A DNA stretch of 64,000 bases. It comes from Mucilaginibacter psychrotolerans. Its GTDB lineage: Bacteria; Bacteroidota; Bacteroidia; Sphingobacteriales; Sphingobacteriaceae. Position numbers and translations under genes: made by a program. The DNA lies in NCBI RefSeq assembly GCF_004519315.1, contig NZ_SOZE01000003.1, positions 310,001 to 374,000 on the forward strand. The letters run 5' to 3'. The notes beneath the pieces were generated by a model. The model saw only the letters and a program-made list of their open reading frames with translations. It did not search any database and had not been told where the DNA came from. Positions 8,371-18,437 of this stretch are shown in pieces; positions within the stretch are counted from its first letter, which is position 1, and every line of letters begins with the position of its first letter.

Positions 8371-10398
8371 ATGAAGAAATTATTAATTATTCTGTTTTTG
8401 TTGCCGGTTTATTGCGTGGCCCAGTCGGCCGGCGATTACATGACCAGTGGCAACACTAAAGCAAATATGAAGGATTATAAACAAGCTATTCTTGATTTTA
8501 ATCGTTCAATTCAAATGAATCCGGGCATTGCAAGGGTGTATTTGTACCGGGCCAATGCTAAAAGTAATATAGGCGATTATGCCGGTGCAGTTGAAGACTT
8601 TACCAAGGCTTTAAACCTTAACCCCCGCCTTATAGATGCCTGGCATTACCGTGCCAACGCCAAAAGCAATTTAAAAGATTATGCGGGCAGCGTTGCCGAT
8701 TTTAATAAAGCTATTACCCTTAACCCGGTAAAAGGCGAATTATATAAATACCGTGCCGTGGGCAAGGCTAACCTGGGCGATAATAAAGGTGCCCTTGCCG
8801 ATTTCGATATGGCAGAAAAGCTGTTGCCTGGCGATGCAGACCTGATATTCTATCGCGCAAATTCCAAAGGCAATATGGGCGATTATCAGGGTGCTATTAC
8901 TGACTACGACGCAACAATAAAGATGGAACCGAGTAACGCCGAAGCATGGTTTTACCGTGCAAATGCTAAAGCCAATCTGCGAGATTATAAAGGAGCAATT
9001 GCAGATTATAAACGGGTGATTGACCTGAACCCGCAGATGCCGGAGCTTTATCATTACCTGGCATCAGCATCGAGTAATGCAGATGATGATAAGGGGGCAA
9101 TAGAATTTTTCGACAAAGCCATCGAGCAAAACCCTAAAAGGGCGGAGCTTTTCGTGGGCAGGGCTATTTCTAAAAATAACATGGAAGACCGGAGCGGCGC
9201 AATTGAAGACCTTAGCCACGCTATCACGCTTAACCCAAAATACGACGAGGCTTACCAGAATCGGGCCGATGTAAAGATCAACATGAAGAACTTTACCGGC
9301 GCGGTTGCAGATGCCGATACTGCTATCAACCTAAACGCCAAAAATGCCTATGGGTATATGTCGCGTGCTAAGGCTAAAATAGAAATGAACGACACCGTAG
9401 GTGCCCTGGCCGATTTTACCACTACCTTAAAATTGGAGCCAAAAGCCTCATATGCTTATTTGGGCAGTGCCGATATAAAAGCCGCGCAACATGATTATGC
9501 TACGGCAATTGCGCTTTACAGCAAATCGTTACTGTATGACCCTCGTAACCCTAATGCATTATTGCATCGCGCACGCATAAAAATGAAAAACGGTGATATA
9601 GAGGGTAGTTTAACCGATTACAAAGCTGCTATAGCCTCAACCCCACAGAACAACGATTTATATGTTGATTACGGCAAGGCCTTAATCTCTTCTGGGCGGT
9701 ACACGCAGGCTGTACAGCTATTTGATGATGCGTTGGTGGTAAACCCTCAGAACATCTATTTTTATAGTTACCGCGGCGTAGCCAAAAGCAAACTGGCCGA
9801 CCTTGAAGGTGCCATGACCGACCATAACATGGCTATAAAACTAGCCCCCTCCTCATCAGATGCATTCATTAACCGGGGCAACAGCCTGGTGGCATTGCAA
9901 AAGTACGATGAGGCCCTGATCGATATCAACAAAGGCATCTCCTTAAACGAAACAAATGATGATGCCTACCTGGCACGCGCCGATCTTAAGCTGGCCAAAC
10001 AGGAATACCTGGGTGCCATTTACGATTATATTAATGTTTTACTAATTAATCAAAACAATGTAAAAGCCTATGCCGGCCGCGCCATTGCCGAAAGCTTTAC
10101 CGGCGACACGTTAGCCATGAAGAAGGATTTTGCTATGGCACTTAAACTGGAACCTAAAAGCAGTGAAGTTTACATGGCCCGTGCCATTGCACGCATCAAC
10201 CTGAAAAATTGGGCCTACGCCATGGCCGATTTAAATACCGTAATAACACTCGACCCTAAAAACGCCGCTGCTTATCTAAATCGTGGCGTTATCAAGGCAC
10301 AGCGTGGCGAAAAAACAGCCGGTTGCGCCGATATCAATAAAGCTATAAGTCTGGGCTCTAAAGATGCAGTAGATAAACTGGCTTTGTATTGTAAGTAG
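8371..10398 (+). CDS. Exported tetratricopeptide-repeat protein
   Basis: The protein has 675 residues, a signal peptide (LLPVYCVAQ, cleavage near residue 19) and then almost only TPR units of 34 residues, about 18 in all. They repeat the pattern A-x-Y-x-R-A-x-A-K-x-N-x-x-D-Y-x-G-A-x-x-D-F. The Asn/Lys-rich turn and the RANAK motif recur in most units, showing internal duplication. No enzymatic domain was seen, so it is probably a periplasmic scaffold. The start at 8371 was chosen over an in-frame start 26 codons earlier because it begins the signal peptide directly. Confidence 0.92.
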   Translation: MKKLLIILFLLPVYCVAQSAGDYMTSGNTKANMKDYKQAILDFNRSIQMNPGIARVYLYRANAKSNIGDYAGAVEDFTKALNLNPRLIDAWHYRANAKSNLKDYAGSVADFNKAITLNPVKGELYKYRAVGKANLGDNKGALADFDMAEKLLPGDADLIFYRANSKGNMGDYQGAITDYDATIKMEPSNAEAWFYRANAKANLRDYKGAIADYKRVIDLNPQMPELYHYLASASSNADDDKGAIEFFDKAIEQNPKRAELFVGRAISKNNMEDRSGAIEDLSHAITLNPKYDEAYQNRADVKINMKNFTGAVADADTAINLNAKNAYGYMSRAKAKIEMNDTVGALADFTTTLKLEPKASYAYLGSADIKAAQHDYATAIALYSKSLLYDPRNPNALLHRARIKMKNGDIEGSLTDYKAAIASTPQNNDLYVDYGKALISSGRYTQAVQLFDDALVVNPQNIYFYSYRGVAKSKLADLEGAMTDHNMAIKLAPSSSDAFINRGNSLVALQKYDEALIDINKGISLNETNDDAYLARADLKLAKQEYLGAIYDYINVLLINQNNVKAYAGRAIAESFTGDTLAMKKDFAMALKLEPKSSEVYMARAIARINLKNWAYAMADLNTVITLDPKNAAAYLNRGVIKAQRGEKTAGCADINKAISLGSKDAVDKLALYCK

Positions 10399-10468
10399 AG
10401 ATTGGGGTTAGAGACCAGAGGTTTTAGAAGTAAGAGGTTGGTTGTTAATCCTAAGGCATACAGAAAGG

Positions 10469-10522
10469 GCTGTGCGATAATAAGGCCCTACCATACAATA
10501 TAAAAAGGCCTTTGCGCACAGC
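10469..10522. terminator. Hairpin between convergent TPR and VOC genes
   Basis: GCTGTGCG (10469-10476) pairs with CGCACAGC (10515-10522), and an inner AAGGCC/GGCCT pairing is possible. It lies between two convergent genes and probably serves both, though the T-runs are weak. Confidence 0.5.
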
Positions 10523-10557
10523 ACTATTTCCTGTTAATCGAATATCAAATAACTTTT

Positions 10558-10947
10558 TTATCGTTCATATAGTTCCAGCGGCAAGCCGTCCGGATCCTGG
10601 AAGAAAGTAAAGCGCTTGCCGGTGGTTTCGTCTACACGGATGGGTTCCGTTTCTACACTGTACTCGTTCAGGTGAAAAACCGCTTCTTCGATATTATCCA
10701 CCTCGAAAGCCAGATGCCTTAAGCCCGATGCCTCGGGGCGGGATGGCCTTGCGGGCGGGTTGGGAAAAGAGAATAACTCTATTTGGTATTGGCCACCTAC
10801 TTCGAGGTCTAATTTATAAGAATCCCTTGCTTCGCGATAAGTTTCTAGTACTATATTAAAGCCAAGCACTTCGGTATAGAAGTGCCTGGCTTTAATATAA
10901 TCCGAGCAAATTATAGCTATATGGTGTATTTTATTCAGCTTCAGCAT
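10558..10947 (-). CDS. VOC-family metalloprotein (glyoxalase-like)
   Basis: This small protein of 129 residues has the vicinal-oxygen-chelate fold: HHIAIICSDYIKARHFYTE at the N-terminus, GLRHLAFEVDNIEEA in the middle and FFQDPDGLPLELYE at the end, giving His, His and Glu metal ligands. The sequence resembles the YaeR/SMU1112c group, whose substrate is not known. Its ATG overlaps the purL stop codon by one base (TAATG), so it is probably translated by re-initiation after PurL. Confidence 0.9.
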   Translation of the reverse strand: MLKLNKIHHIAIICSDYIKARHFYTEVLGFNIVLETYREARDSYKLDLEVGGQYQIELFSFPNPPARPSRPEASGLRHLAFEVDNIEEAVFHLNEYSVETEPIRVDETTGKRFTFFQDPDGLPLELYER

Positions 10948-13175
10948 TAGGCTTCACCAAGGCTTACATGCAATACGTTGCTGTGTACCATCTTAATATC
11001 GGTGATGTTACCGAACAATTCCTCGTCTATTGTGGTGTTGCCGATGCCGTTAACGGTACCCAGTAAGCTAAATTCTACCTCGCTGGTAGCCATCATTTCG
11101 ATGAAACGTTCCTGGTCGTCAGGCGCAATACTCACCACTACCCTACCCTGTGCCTCGCCGAAAAGGAAGGCATCTTTACGGATGCTGTTATCGCTATCGA
11201 TATCGAAACCTAATCCATTCGGCAGGCACGATTCTACCAATGCAATGTATAAACCACCATCGGCCACATCATGCGCAGATTGCACTACTTTATGTTTGAT
11301 GAGTTCCTTAACCACCTGGTGCATGGCGTATTCTTTATCGATATCGAAATATGGTGCCGGCGCGGCAGTTATTTTATGATAAGATGCCAAATATTGTGAA
11401 GAAGCAATATCGTTTTGAGATTCACCAATTAAATAAATCAGGTCGCCTGGTTGTTTAAAATCAAGCGTCATTAAATTGTCCTGATCGTCCATTACGCCCA
11501 GCATGCCTATGGTTGGCGTTGGGAATACAGGGCCTTCATCGCTCGATTGGTTGTAGAAGCTTACGTTACCACCGGTTACCGGGGTCTCAAATTTGCGGCA
11601 GGCTTCGCCCATGCCTTTTATCGCCCCTACAAATTGCCAGTAAACTTCGGGCTTGTAAGGGTTACCAAAGTTTAAGCAGTTGGTAATGGCAACCGGCTCG
11701 CCACCTGCACAGGTAATGTTACGTGCAGCTTCGGCAACAGCAATGGCGGTACCTTTTTGCGGATCGGCATATACGTAGCGCGAGTTGCAATCGCAGGTAA
11801 GCACGATAGCTTTATTGGTTTCTTTAACTGCAACTACTGCGGCATCGCTTGGGCGATTGGTAGTCATAGTGGCGGTACCAATCATCGAATCGTATTGATC
11901 CGTAACCCAACGTTTCGAAGCGATATTAGGGTGGGCTATCAAATGTTCCGCAACATCTACCAAATCGGCAGGTTCGGCAACATCTTCTATCTTAAATTTC
12001 TGGTTTTCGGCAAAATAAGCCGGTTCGCGGTATTCGCGTTCGTATATCGGTGCGCCGCCGCCAAGCACTAAATCATCGGCGGGTACATCGGCAACTTTTA
12101 CACCGTTCATGAAGTATTCAAGGCGCTGGGTATCAGTAACCTCGCCTATAATGGCGCAGTTCAAATCCCATTTATCAAAAACAGCTTCTACAAGGGCTTC
12201 TTTTCCTTTTTCTACCACAATAAGCATACGCTCCTGCGATTCGGAAAGTAAAATCTCGTAAGGTTTCATGTTTTCCTGGCGCATCGGCACGCGATCCAGG
12301 TGGATGATCATGCCATGCTCGCCTTTAGCGCTCATCTCCGAGTTGGAGCAGATAATACCTGCCGCACCCATGTCCTGCATACCTATAACCGCACCGGTTT
12401 TTATTACTTCTAAGGTAGCTTCGAGCAGAAGTTTCTCCTGGAAGGGGTCGCCAACCTGCACTGCCGGCAAATCGTTTACCGAATCTTCGGTAATATCTTT
12501 CGATGCGAAAGCCGCGCCATGTATACCATCCTTACCCGTTGCAGAACCAACAATGTAAACCGGGTTGCCAACGCCGTAAGACGTTGCCGAAACGGTTTCG
12601 CCCGCTTTAACGATACCTGCCGAGAAAGCGTTTACCAACGGGTTGATGTTATAGCATTCATCGAAGAACAGCTCGCCGCCAACGGTTGGAATACCGAATG
12701 CATTACCGTAATGGCTGATGCCTTTTACCACGCCCTTTACCAACCACTTAGTTTTATCGAGGCTGAGATCGCCGAAGCGCAAAGAGTTCATCTGGGCAAT
12801 AGGTCTTGCACCCATAGTAAATATATCACGGTTGATACCGCCCACGCCTGTAGCGGCACCCTGATAAGGTTCAAGCGCCGAGGGGTGGTTATGAGATTCT
12901 ATTTTGAAAGCACAGCCTATACCATCGCCAAGGTCCACTAAGCCTGCATTTTCTTCACCTGCTTTAGCCAGCATACGGGGGCTATCTTTAGGTAATGTTT
13001 TTAGCCAGGTAATGGAGTTTTTGTACGAGCAATGCTCGCTCCACATTACTGCGAAGATCGATAGCTCGGTAAAGTTGGGCACGCGGCCCATTATCTCGTT
13101 TATTCTGGCAAATTCTTCGGGTAAAAGACCAAGGTCTTTGGCGGTTTCAACGGTTGTTAATTCCTGGTTCTCCAA
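10947..13175 (-). CDS. purL: Phosphoribosylformylglycinamidine synthase, PurL subunit
   Basis: PurL makes formylglycinamidine ribonucleotide from FGAR, ATP and ammonia in de novo purine synthesis. At 742 residues it is the small PurL, which needs separate PurQ (glutaminase) and PurS. Motifs include [10 protein letters not shown] near residue 47, [41 protein letters not shown] and [10 protein letters not shown]. purQ and purS are not in the window. The downstream VOC gene overlaps its stop codon by one base. Confidence 0.97.
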   Translation of the reverse strand: MENQELTTVETAKDLGLLPEEFARINEIMGRVPNFTELSIFAVMWSEHCSYKNSITWLKTLPKDSPRMLAKAGEENAGLVDLGDGIGCAFKIESHNHPSALEPYQGAATGVGGINRDIFTMGARPIAQMNSLRFGDLSLDKTKWLVKGVVKGISHYGNAFGIPTVGGELFFDECYNINPLVNAFSAGIVKAGETVSATSYGVGNPVYIVGSATGKDGIHGAAFASKDITEDSVNDLPAVQVGDPFQEKLLLEATLEVIKTGAVIGMQDMGAAGIICSNSEMSAKGEHGMIIHLDRVPMRQENMKPYEILLSESQERMLIVVEKGKEALVEAVFDKWDLNCAIIGEVTDTQRLEYFMNGVKVADVPADDLVLGGGAPIYEREYREPAYFAENQKFKIEDVAEPADLVDVAEHLIAHPNIASKRWVTDQYDSMIGTATMTTNRPSDAAVVAVKETNKAIVLTCDCNSRYVYADPQKGTAIAVAEAARNITCAGGEPVAITNCLNFGNPYKPEVYWQFVGAIKGMGEACRKFETPVTGGNVSFYNQSSDEGPVFPTPTIGMLGVMDDQDNLMTLDFKQPGDLIYLIGESQNDIASSQYLASYHKITAAPAPYFDIDKEYAMHQVVKELIKHKVVQSAHDVADGGLYIALVESCLPNGLGFDIDSDNSIRKDAFLFGEAQGRVVVSIAPDDQERFIEMMATSEVEFSLLGTVNGIGNTTIDEELFGNITDIKMVHSNVLHVSLGEA

Positions 13176-13315
13176 TGTTTAATTGTTTATGTTGAAAGGA
13201 TGTGCAAAATTAAGAAAAAAGTTGGAAACGTTGTGAGAAGTTGGAAGGGTTAGAAGGGTTAAAAAGGTTGGAAAAGTTCGGAGAGGTTTAACCCCGATAA
13301 CTTTTACGCAAAAAT

Positions 13316-13343
13316 GGCCCTACCGAAAATCCACGGCAGGGCC
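13316..13343 (-). terminator. Terminator of the TonB gene
   Basis: Read on the minus strand, GGCCCTGCCG and CGGTAGGGCC form a stem of nearly 10 bp (13316-13343) followed by ATTTTT. It lies 80 bp beyond the TonB stop. Flanking bases are rich in degenerate TTGGAAAAGTT/AACTTTTCCAA repeats (about 13230-13420) with no gene. Confidence 0.75.
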
Positions 13344-13422
13344 TTCAAATCACCCTACAAAACTTATATCTCACCGCGACATTTCCAACTTCTTTAACTT
13401 TTCCAACCTTTCCAACTTAGAT

Positions 13423-14247
13423 TTACTCGGTAGGCAGTTGGAAATTGATTGGGATGGTGTACCTCACCCTTACCGGCTGGCCGTTCTGAATGCCGGGTTT
13501 CCAGGCTTTGGCAAGCTTGAGTACACGCATGGCTTCCTCGTCGAATCCATAACCGGCACCACGTACAACGGTTATATTAGATAGCTCGCCATTTTTTTCT
13601 ATCACGAAACTCATAATTACCCTACCCGACACACCGGCATCCTGCGCCTGTGCCGGAAAACGCAAGGCTTTACCCAGAAATTTGCCGAATGCGGCCATGC
13701 CGCCGTAAGGTTCCGGGTTTACTTCCAGACCGATGCCAGAGGGTACTATCTCCTCATCATTGCCACCAGTAGTAGACGGACCAACCGGACCGTTATCTAC
13801 AATCGCAGGGGGGCCATCAGTGCCCTTTATGGTTTGAGCGCCAATCTCACTGGTCAATTCGATATTCTTAGGCGGGTCTGTAGCGACCGGATCATTGGTG
13901 ATTGTTGGCGTAATAAATTGTGTAGTAGTAACAGGTGCTGCCGGTTTTGCAGGAGGCGTAGCTTTATGGGTTTCCGGCTTGACTTCTTTAGGTTTTTCCG
14001 GCGGCGCTATTTTAATATCTTTATTTACATATTCGTGGATAATATATTCCTCCTTAGGCACCGATTTGAAGGCATAGCTTAATGCCAGCGCTCCGGTAAT
14101 AACCAACGCGAATGCAATCCCCATAGCTTTGTTTAGCGTGCCTGAGTAATGATGCCTGAGGTCATAAGCACCGTAAGCTTTGTTGCGGTCGTCGAATACA
14201 AGGTCGAGCCACTCGCTCTTGTACAAATCAAATTTCGTGTTTAGCAT
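13423..14247 (-). CDS. TonB-family energy-transducing protein
   Basis: The 274-residue protein has a cytoplasmic N-terminus (LVFDDRNKAYGAYDLRHHY, typical of Bacteroidota TonB), one membrane helix at about residues 40-58, and a long Pro/Lys-rich periplasmic linker (EKPKEVKPETHKATPPAKP). The C-terminal TonB domain (residues about 180-274) has RVIMSFVIEKNGELSNI and VRVRYTIPINFQL. It would couple the ExbB/ExbD proton motor to TonB-dependent receptors such as the one at 25662-28997. exbB and exbD are not adjacent. Confidence 0.93.
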   Translation of the reverse strand: MLNTKFDLYKSEWLDLVFDDRNKAYGAYDLRHHYSGTLNKAMGIAFALVITGALALSYAFKSVPKEEYIIHEYVNKDIKIAPPEKPKEVKPETHKATPPAKPAAPVTTTQFITPTITNDPVATDPPKNIELTSEIGAQTIKGTDGPPAIVDNGPVGPSTTGGNDEEIVPSGIGLEVNPEPYGGMAAFGKFLGKALRFPAQAQDAGVSGRVIMSFVIEKNGELSNITVVRGAGYGFDEEAMRVLKLAKAWKPGIQNGQPVRVRYTIPINFQLPTE

Positions 14248-14409
14248 AACGTTTAGAATTAAATTTTTCTATATAACGTTATGACAATATAAAATGTTGT
14301 GCAATTTGGAATTATTACAGAATATTTATTTGTTTAAATCAAAATATCAAAATTTTATATTGCGAAACCCCATTTATTGAAATTATTATCGGGCTGGCAA
14401 AGCTTGAAT

Positions 14410-14985
14410 TTACCATTTATCCGTAGCCACTTTCTTTACTGGCTCTACGGTACGTAAAACGGGTACCCTATCCATGTATTTAATAAGTCTGGACGCCGTA
14501 GTTTTGCAAAACGCACCAACCTGGTCAAGGTATGCATCGGTATCTTTTTCGCTGTATTTGGTCCAGATTTTCTCCAGCGGAAACTCTATCCCCGGTTGCG
14601 TAACCATATTGCCGTATCGGTTTATCTTATAAGGCTTAAATACAAAATCGCCGAGTTTAAAACGGTATTTCTGGTCCTTTACGTCGATAGTGAAAGTATA
14701 AGTAACCTCGCCGCCCTCCTTTTTGCTCACCAGCGAATTGGTATAGAGCACCGTTTTATCTTTGGCTATTATGGTGCCGGCAGATTCCTTGCCGCTGGCT
14801 TTTAGTTCCTGGCTTTTCATGAATGCCAGGGCACGGTTATATAGGGTATCGGCAGTAAAGTCTTTTTTGTCAACCACCTGGTAGTACACGTATTTATTGT
14901 TTTCGTCGGACTGAAGCAGGTCTTTTTGCGCGCGGGCGGTATTGATTGCCAGGATGCAGGCGATACAGAGAAATATTTTTTTCAT
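14410..14985 (-). CDS. DUF4468-type exported protein
   Basis: The 191-residue protein has a signal peptide (cleavage near ARAQ, about residue 17). The motif QVVDKKDFTADTLYNRALAF and a later beta-rich YTFTIDVKDQKYRFKLGDF fit the DUF4468 family (TBP-like fold), which is common in Bacteroidota and has no assigned function. An in-frame ATG six codons upstream is less likely because it would spoil the signal peptide. Confidence 0.8.
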   Translation of the reverse strand: MKKIFLCIACILAINTARAQKDLLQSDENNKYVYYQVVDKKDFTADTLYNRALAFMKSQELKASGKESAGTIIAKDKTVLYTNSLVSKKEGGEVTYTFTIDVKDQKYRFKLGDFVFKPYKINRYGNMVTQPGIEFPLEKIWTKYSEKDTDAYLDQVGAFCKTTASRLIKYMDRVPVLRTVEPVKKVATDKW

Positions 14986-14996
14986 ATAATAAAGAT

Positions 14997-15026
14997 AAGC
15001 CATCCATAAACAAATATGGATGGCTT
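14997..15026 (-). terminator. Terminator of the porin gene
   Basis: A perfect 12-bp stem (AAGCCATCCATA, 14997-15008, with its inverse at 15015-15026) and a 6-base loop lie 28 bp beyond the porin stop. The stem separates the porin from the DUF4468 gene downstream. Confidence 0.85.
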
Positions 15027-15054
15027 ACCAGAAATAATTTAAACGATGTGTTTA

Positions 15055-16089
15055 TTAGAATGCGTAAACAGCTGCTAACACAAACTGCGATGCAGATTTG
15101 GTTGGCATAGAGCTGCTGTTAACAAAAAGTTGGTCTTTAGCTTTATCAAGGCGTAATTCAGGGATCACGGTCAATGGGCCAGCTTTAATGTTTGAAGTTA
15201 AAGTGAATGCTTTAACATTTGTGCTACCGGCACCGGCATCTTTCCATTTGAAGTACTCAGCTCTTAAACCGAATGATACTGCAGGGCTTGCAGCGATCTG
15301 TGGGTACAAAGCAACGCCAGTAAAGCCACCCGGTCCGTTTGGTGCGTTGAAATCAGCAGCGTTTAAACCTAATTTAAAGGCATCGGTGATTTGATAAGCA
15401 GTTGTCAAATCAATTTCAGTACCTGATGTTTTGCCGCTAACAAGGTTAATGTACGCTGTCCAACCTTTTGCAGGGCTTAAGAACAACTGAGCACCTAAAG
15501 TAGATACATCTTTGGTAGATGAATAGTTGTTCCAGCTATCGTTGAATACACCAACCATTAAGCTTGCTTTGTCTGAAAAAGTGTAAGTACCTTTCAAACC
15601 TGCATTTTGGAACGGACCGTTGGTGAACAGGTACGAAGTTGAGTAGTTGAAGTTACCTACCGGAGAAATTACTTCATAACCTACAAACGTAGCCATGTAA
15701 CCACCTGTAACGGTAAACTTATCGCTCAAATCGTACGATACGTATAAGTTCTGGATGTGGTAAGAATCGCCGCTTGCACCGTTAGGGATTGATTGTGCCT
15801 GACCGCGAGGACCGAAGCTCATTTCACCAACGAAAGCAGCCTTACCTACTTTTTTCTTCAGGCCCAGGTCAATCATACCGATAGAGATAGAATTCTGCTC
15901 AGATGCAAAGCTGGTAGGGATGTTAGAACTACCGCTTGCCGATTTAAAGCCCGAGAAATCGTTTTTGTAGTAAGTATCTACCGAACCAAAAATAACCAAC
16001 GGCGGATCTGCCTTAGGCGCATCCTGTGCCTTGGCGGTAAAAGTAGCTGCTGCTGCAAAAAATGATAAGAGTAAAAGTTTTCTTTTCAT
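15055..16089 (-). CDS. Outer-membrane beta-barrel porin (porin-2 type)
   Basis: The protein has 344 residues with a signal peptide (TFTAKAQ-DA, about residue 21). Alternating amphipathic strands run to a terminal aromatic residue (FVLAAVYAF), the signature of outer-membrane insertion. Segments such as IFGSVDTYYKNDFSG, DLGLKKKVGKAAFVGEMSFG and VTGGYMATFVGYEV match the putative beta-barrel porin-2 family. It lies downstream of the ammonium transporter on the same strand, so it may be the outer-membrane route for ammonium or another nitrogen source; that role is inferred from position. Confidence 0.88.
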   Translation of the reverse strand: MKRKLLLLSFFAAAATFTAKAQDAPKADPPLVIFGSVDTYYKNDFSGFKSASGSSNIPTSFASEQNSISIGMIDLGLKKKVGKAAFVGEMSFGPRGQAQSIPNGASGDSYHIQNLYVSYDLSDKFTVTGGYMATFVGYEVISPVGNFNYSTSYLFTNGPFQNAGLKGTYTFSDKASLMVGVFNDSWNNYSSTKDVSTLGAQLFLSPAKGWTAYINLVSGKTSGTEIDLTTAYQITDAFKLGLNAADFNAPNGPGGFTGVALYPQIAASPAVSFGLRAEYFKWKDAGAGSTNVKAFTLTSNIKAGPLTVIPELRLDKAKDQLFVNSSSMPTKSASQFVLAAVYAF

Positions 16090-16227
16090 GAATAAGGAAT
16101 TAAAATTTAATTATTTGTGTTAATTGTTGTTGTTCTTAAATATCTTTTGTCGGTAATTTTCCGTTTATGAGCTAATTTGCTTAGTTCAATACTTGCTTTT
16201 ACTAAATTTCGCCGAGCTATATATAAA

Positions 16228-16285
16228 CCCTTGCGCAGTTGGCGTGTGGCGGACAGCACTCCTGCTTAAGCCAGCCGCACAAGGG
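16228..16285 (-). terminator. Long imperfect hairpin between amt and porin
   Basis: The 16-base arms at 16228-16243 (CCCTTGCGCAGTTGGC) and 16270-16285 match at 13 positions, and the other three can form G-U pairs. It lies just after the amt stop, before the porin gene. No strong U-run follows, so it could be an attenuator or an RNA-stabilising structure. Confidence 0.5.
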
Positions 16286-16310
16286 GTATTATTTAAAATC
16301 ATCACAAACC

Positions 16311-17912
16311 TCAAGCAGGTTGTTTAACGCCTTTGTCCATAAGGTCGCTTAAACTAACGTCTTCTGCTTCTGCAGGATAAATCTCGATACCGTGATCGAA
16401 TACATCGATACCACCAACACCAAGTTCGCCATGCTCTTCAACACGCAGTTTCCATGGATGTGGTAATTTGTTAATGATGTACATCATTGCAAATGCTATT
16501 ATGAACACGGATGCTGTTATTACTAAGCTACCTAGCGCTTGTGCAGCAAGCACCGAGCCGCCGCCTCCGTAAAGCAAGCCTGTAACCGGGGCAGTATTAT
16601 CTGCACCTGTAGGTGTTGTGAAACCGTATTGGCCTGATGCAAATAAACCCAAGGATAAAGTACCCCAGATACCGTTAAGACCGTGTACCGAGAATGCACC
16701 AACCGGATCGTCGATACGGAAGTACTCGATAAGGTAAACGCCACCGAAGATGATAAAACCGGCAATACCGCCTAACATGATAGAACCAAATGGACTAACC
16801 CAGTAGCAAGGGCAGGTAATAGCAACTAACCCGGCCAGGAAACCGTTTACAGTAAAAGCTAAATCAAATTTGCCTTTTGTAGGGCCCCACCATAATGCGG
16901 CAAGCATAGCGGTAAAACCGCCGGCGCAAGCTGCTAAAGTAGTGTTGGTAGCCACACGGCCAATACCCTGCATATCCATTGCGTTTAAAGTGGAACCAGG
17001 GTTAAAACCGTACCAGCCAAACCACAGGATAAAACCACCAACAGCGGCTATCAACAAGTTGTGACCTGCAGGTAAGCCGCCTTTTTCTTTATTATCGCGG
17101 GCAAAGATGCGGCCCAAACGTGGCCCTAATACGATTGCGCCGGCCAGCGATGCAACACCACCAATGGTGTGTACCACGGTAGACCCTGCAAAGTCGCGAA
17201 ATGGCTGGCTCAATACTTTTGCAAACACGCCTGATGTACCCATTGTTGCCAGGAAACCATCAGGCCCCCAAGCCCAGTGGCCAATTATTGGGTAGATGAA
17301 ACCAGTGATGCCGATAGAATAAAGGATATCGCCACGGAAACTTGTACGGCCTATCATAGCACCGGATACGATGGTTGAGCAGGTATCAGCAAACGCAAAC
17401 TGGAATAGCCAGTGCGCAATTACAGGTACGCCATACGCAAGGTAGGTATCAGGCAAGTTTTGTAAGAAGAACCAAGTTTTACCGTCGGCACCACCCCAGC
17501 CAATAAAGCCGTTGCCCTGACCGAACATGAATGCATAACCGATAGCGTAAAATAAAATACCGCAAAGACAGGTATCGAAAATACACTCCATAAGTACGTT
17601 AACAGTTTCTCTTTTACGGGCGAAACCAGCCTCGAGCATAACAAAGCCTGCCTGCATACCAAATACCAGGAAAGCGGCAACCAAAGTCCACACCGTGTTA
17701 ATGGTGTTCATCATTGTAGTTTCATGCGCGGTGTAAGTTTCTGCCGCATGCGCTGGTGTTCCGAAAAAGTTTGGAACAATCATCATTGCCATTACGACAA
17801 GAAACAGCCCAACCATTTTTCCGATAAAAATGGTAGCGCCGAGCTGCCATTTTTCCTTGGACAGCTGCCGAAACGAGTCCAGCAGGCTGATTTTTGTAGA
17901 ATTACTCTTCAT
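16311..17912 (-). CDS. amt: Ammonium transporter
   Basis: Amt conducts ammonium across the inner membrane. The 533-residue protein has an N-terminal extension with a hydrophobic, signal-like segment (residues about 28-60), then 11 membrane helices. The twin pore histidines are visible in DFAGSTVVHTIGG and FSVHGLNGIWG. Other family signatures are FVMLEAGFARKRETVN and WFGWYGFNPGSTLNA. The C-terminal tail of about 50 residues is the cytoplasmic gate region. No glnK (PII) gene is adjacent. It is divergent from glutamine synthetase III. Confidence 0.96.
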   Translation of the reverse strand: MKSNSTKISLLDSFRQLSKEKWQLGATIFIGKMVGLFLVVMAMMIVPNFFGTPAHAAETYTAHETTMMNTINTVWTLVAAFLVFGMQAGFVMLEAGFARKRETVNVLMECIFDTCLCGILFYAIGYAFMFGQGNGFIGWGGADGKTWFFLQNLPDTYLAYGVPVIAHWLFQFAFADTCSTIVSGAMIGRTSFRGDILYSIGITGFIYPIIGHWAWGPDGFLATMGTSGVFAKVLSQPFRDFAGSTVVHTIGGVASLAGAIVLGPRLGRIFARDNKEKGGLPAGHNLLIAAVGGFILWFGWYGFNPGSTLNAMDMQGIGRVATNTTLAACAGGFTAMLAALWWGPTKGKFDLAFTVNGFLAGLVAITCPCYWVSPFGSIMLGGIAGFIIFGGVYLIEYFRIDDPVGAFSVHGLNGIWGTLSLGLFASGQYGFTTPTGADNTAPVTGLLYGGGGSVLAAQALGSLVITASVFIIAFAMMYIINKLPHPWKLRVEEHGELGVGGIDVFDHGIEIYPAEAEDVSLSDLMDKGVKQPA

Positions 17913-18437
17913 TCGTTGTTTAATTAAGTGGATTGATATGATAAAAAAGTCTTTTTAGCAAACGGGGGCGTAAAATCAGTTTATTAAACATCTAATCAAT
18001 AATAAAATCTATAGAATTGGTATTGATTTCAATTTTTTTATGAAAATATGAATGAATTTTAATAAAAACAAATCACAAATGAAATATTTTCAATAAAAGA
18101 GGTTATATTTTTAATTATTAACATATAAAAACGCTGTTTTTATTTTTAAAAATCTAAATAAATCACAATTATTTATAAATTTTATAATTACACAGCTTAT
18201 AAAGCCTAATATTTTGAGTTTTTTATAAAATTTACAAAAATTTAAACATAATTTAATTCAAAACACATACTATAAACGAATAATTTTAACAAATTGGTAC
18301 TTTTTAAAGCATTTTAAGGTTTTTTATAGCGAGGTTAATATTATTTTGTCATATTAACCCTATCCTATAATCGATCTGCTTTATACTCTTTATTTTAAAT
18401 GATTTCCTAATTTTGGGGTTACCAATCAGTAATACTT
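17913..18437. other. AT-rich divergent regulatory region, amt / glutamine synthetase
   Basis: This 525-bp stretch has no credible gene and is strikingly AT-rich, especially at about 17990-18350. It separates two divergent nitrogen-assimilation genes and probably holds both promoters. Only the glnN-side -7 box is clear. Confidence 0.6.
18408..18415 (+). promoter_or_regulatory. Candidate -7 box of glutamine synthetase III
   Basis: TAATTTTG fits the Bacteroidota -7 consensus and ends 22 bases before the ATG at 18438. A -33 TTTG at the right spacing is not obvious, which would be compatible with activator dependence. Confidence 0.5.

Noticed and set aside
8740..9054. Antisense frame within the TPR gene
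   Set aside because: Its Cys/Ile-rich repeats mirror the TPR repeats on the coding strand.
12519..12941. Long plus-strand open frames within purL
   Set aside because: They are antisense shadows of a highly conserved gene.
13230..13420. TTGGAAAAGTT-type repeats as a possible mobile element
   Set aside because: The copies are short and degenerate with no boundaries; only the terminator hairpin within is well supported.
17913..18437. Possible small RNA or tRNA in the long AT-rich gap
   Set aside because: No cloverleaf, GC-rich stem or terminator pair was seen.
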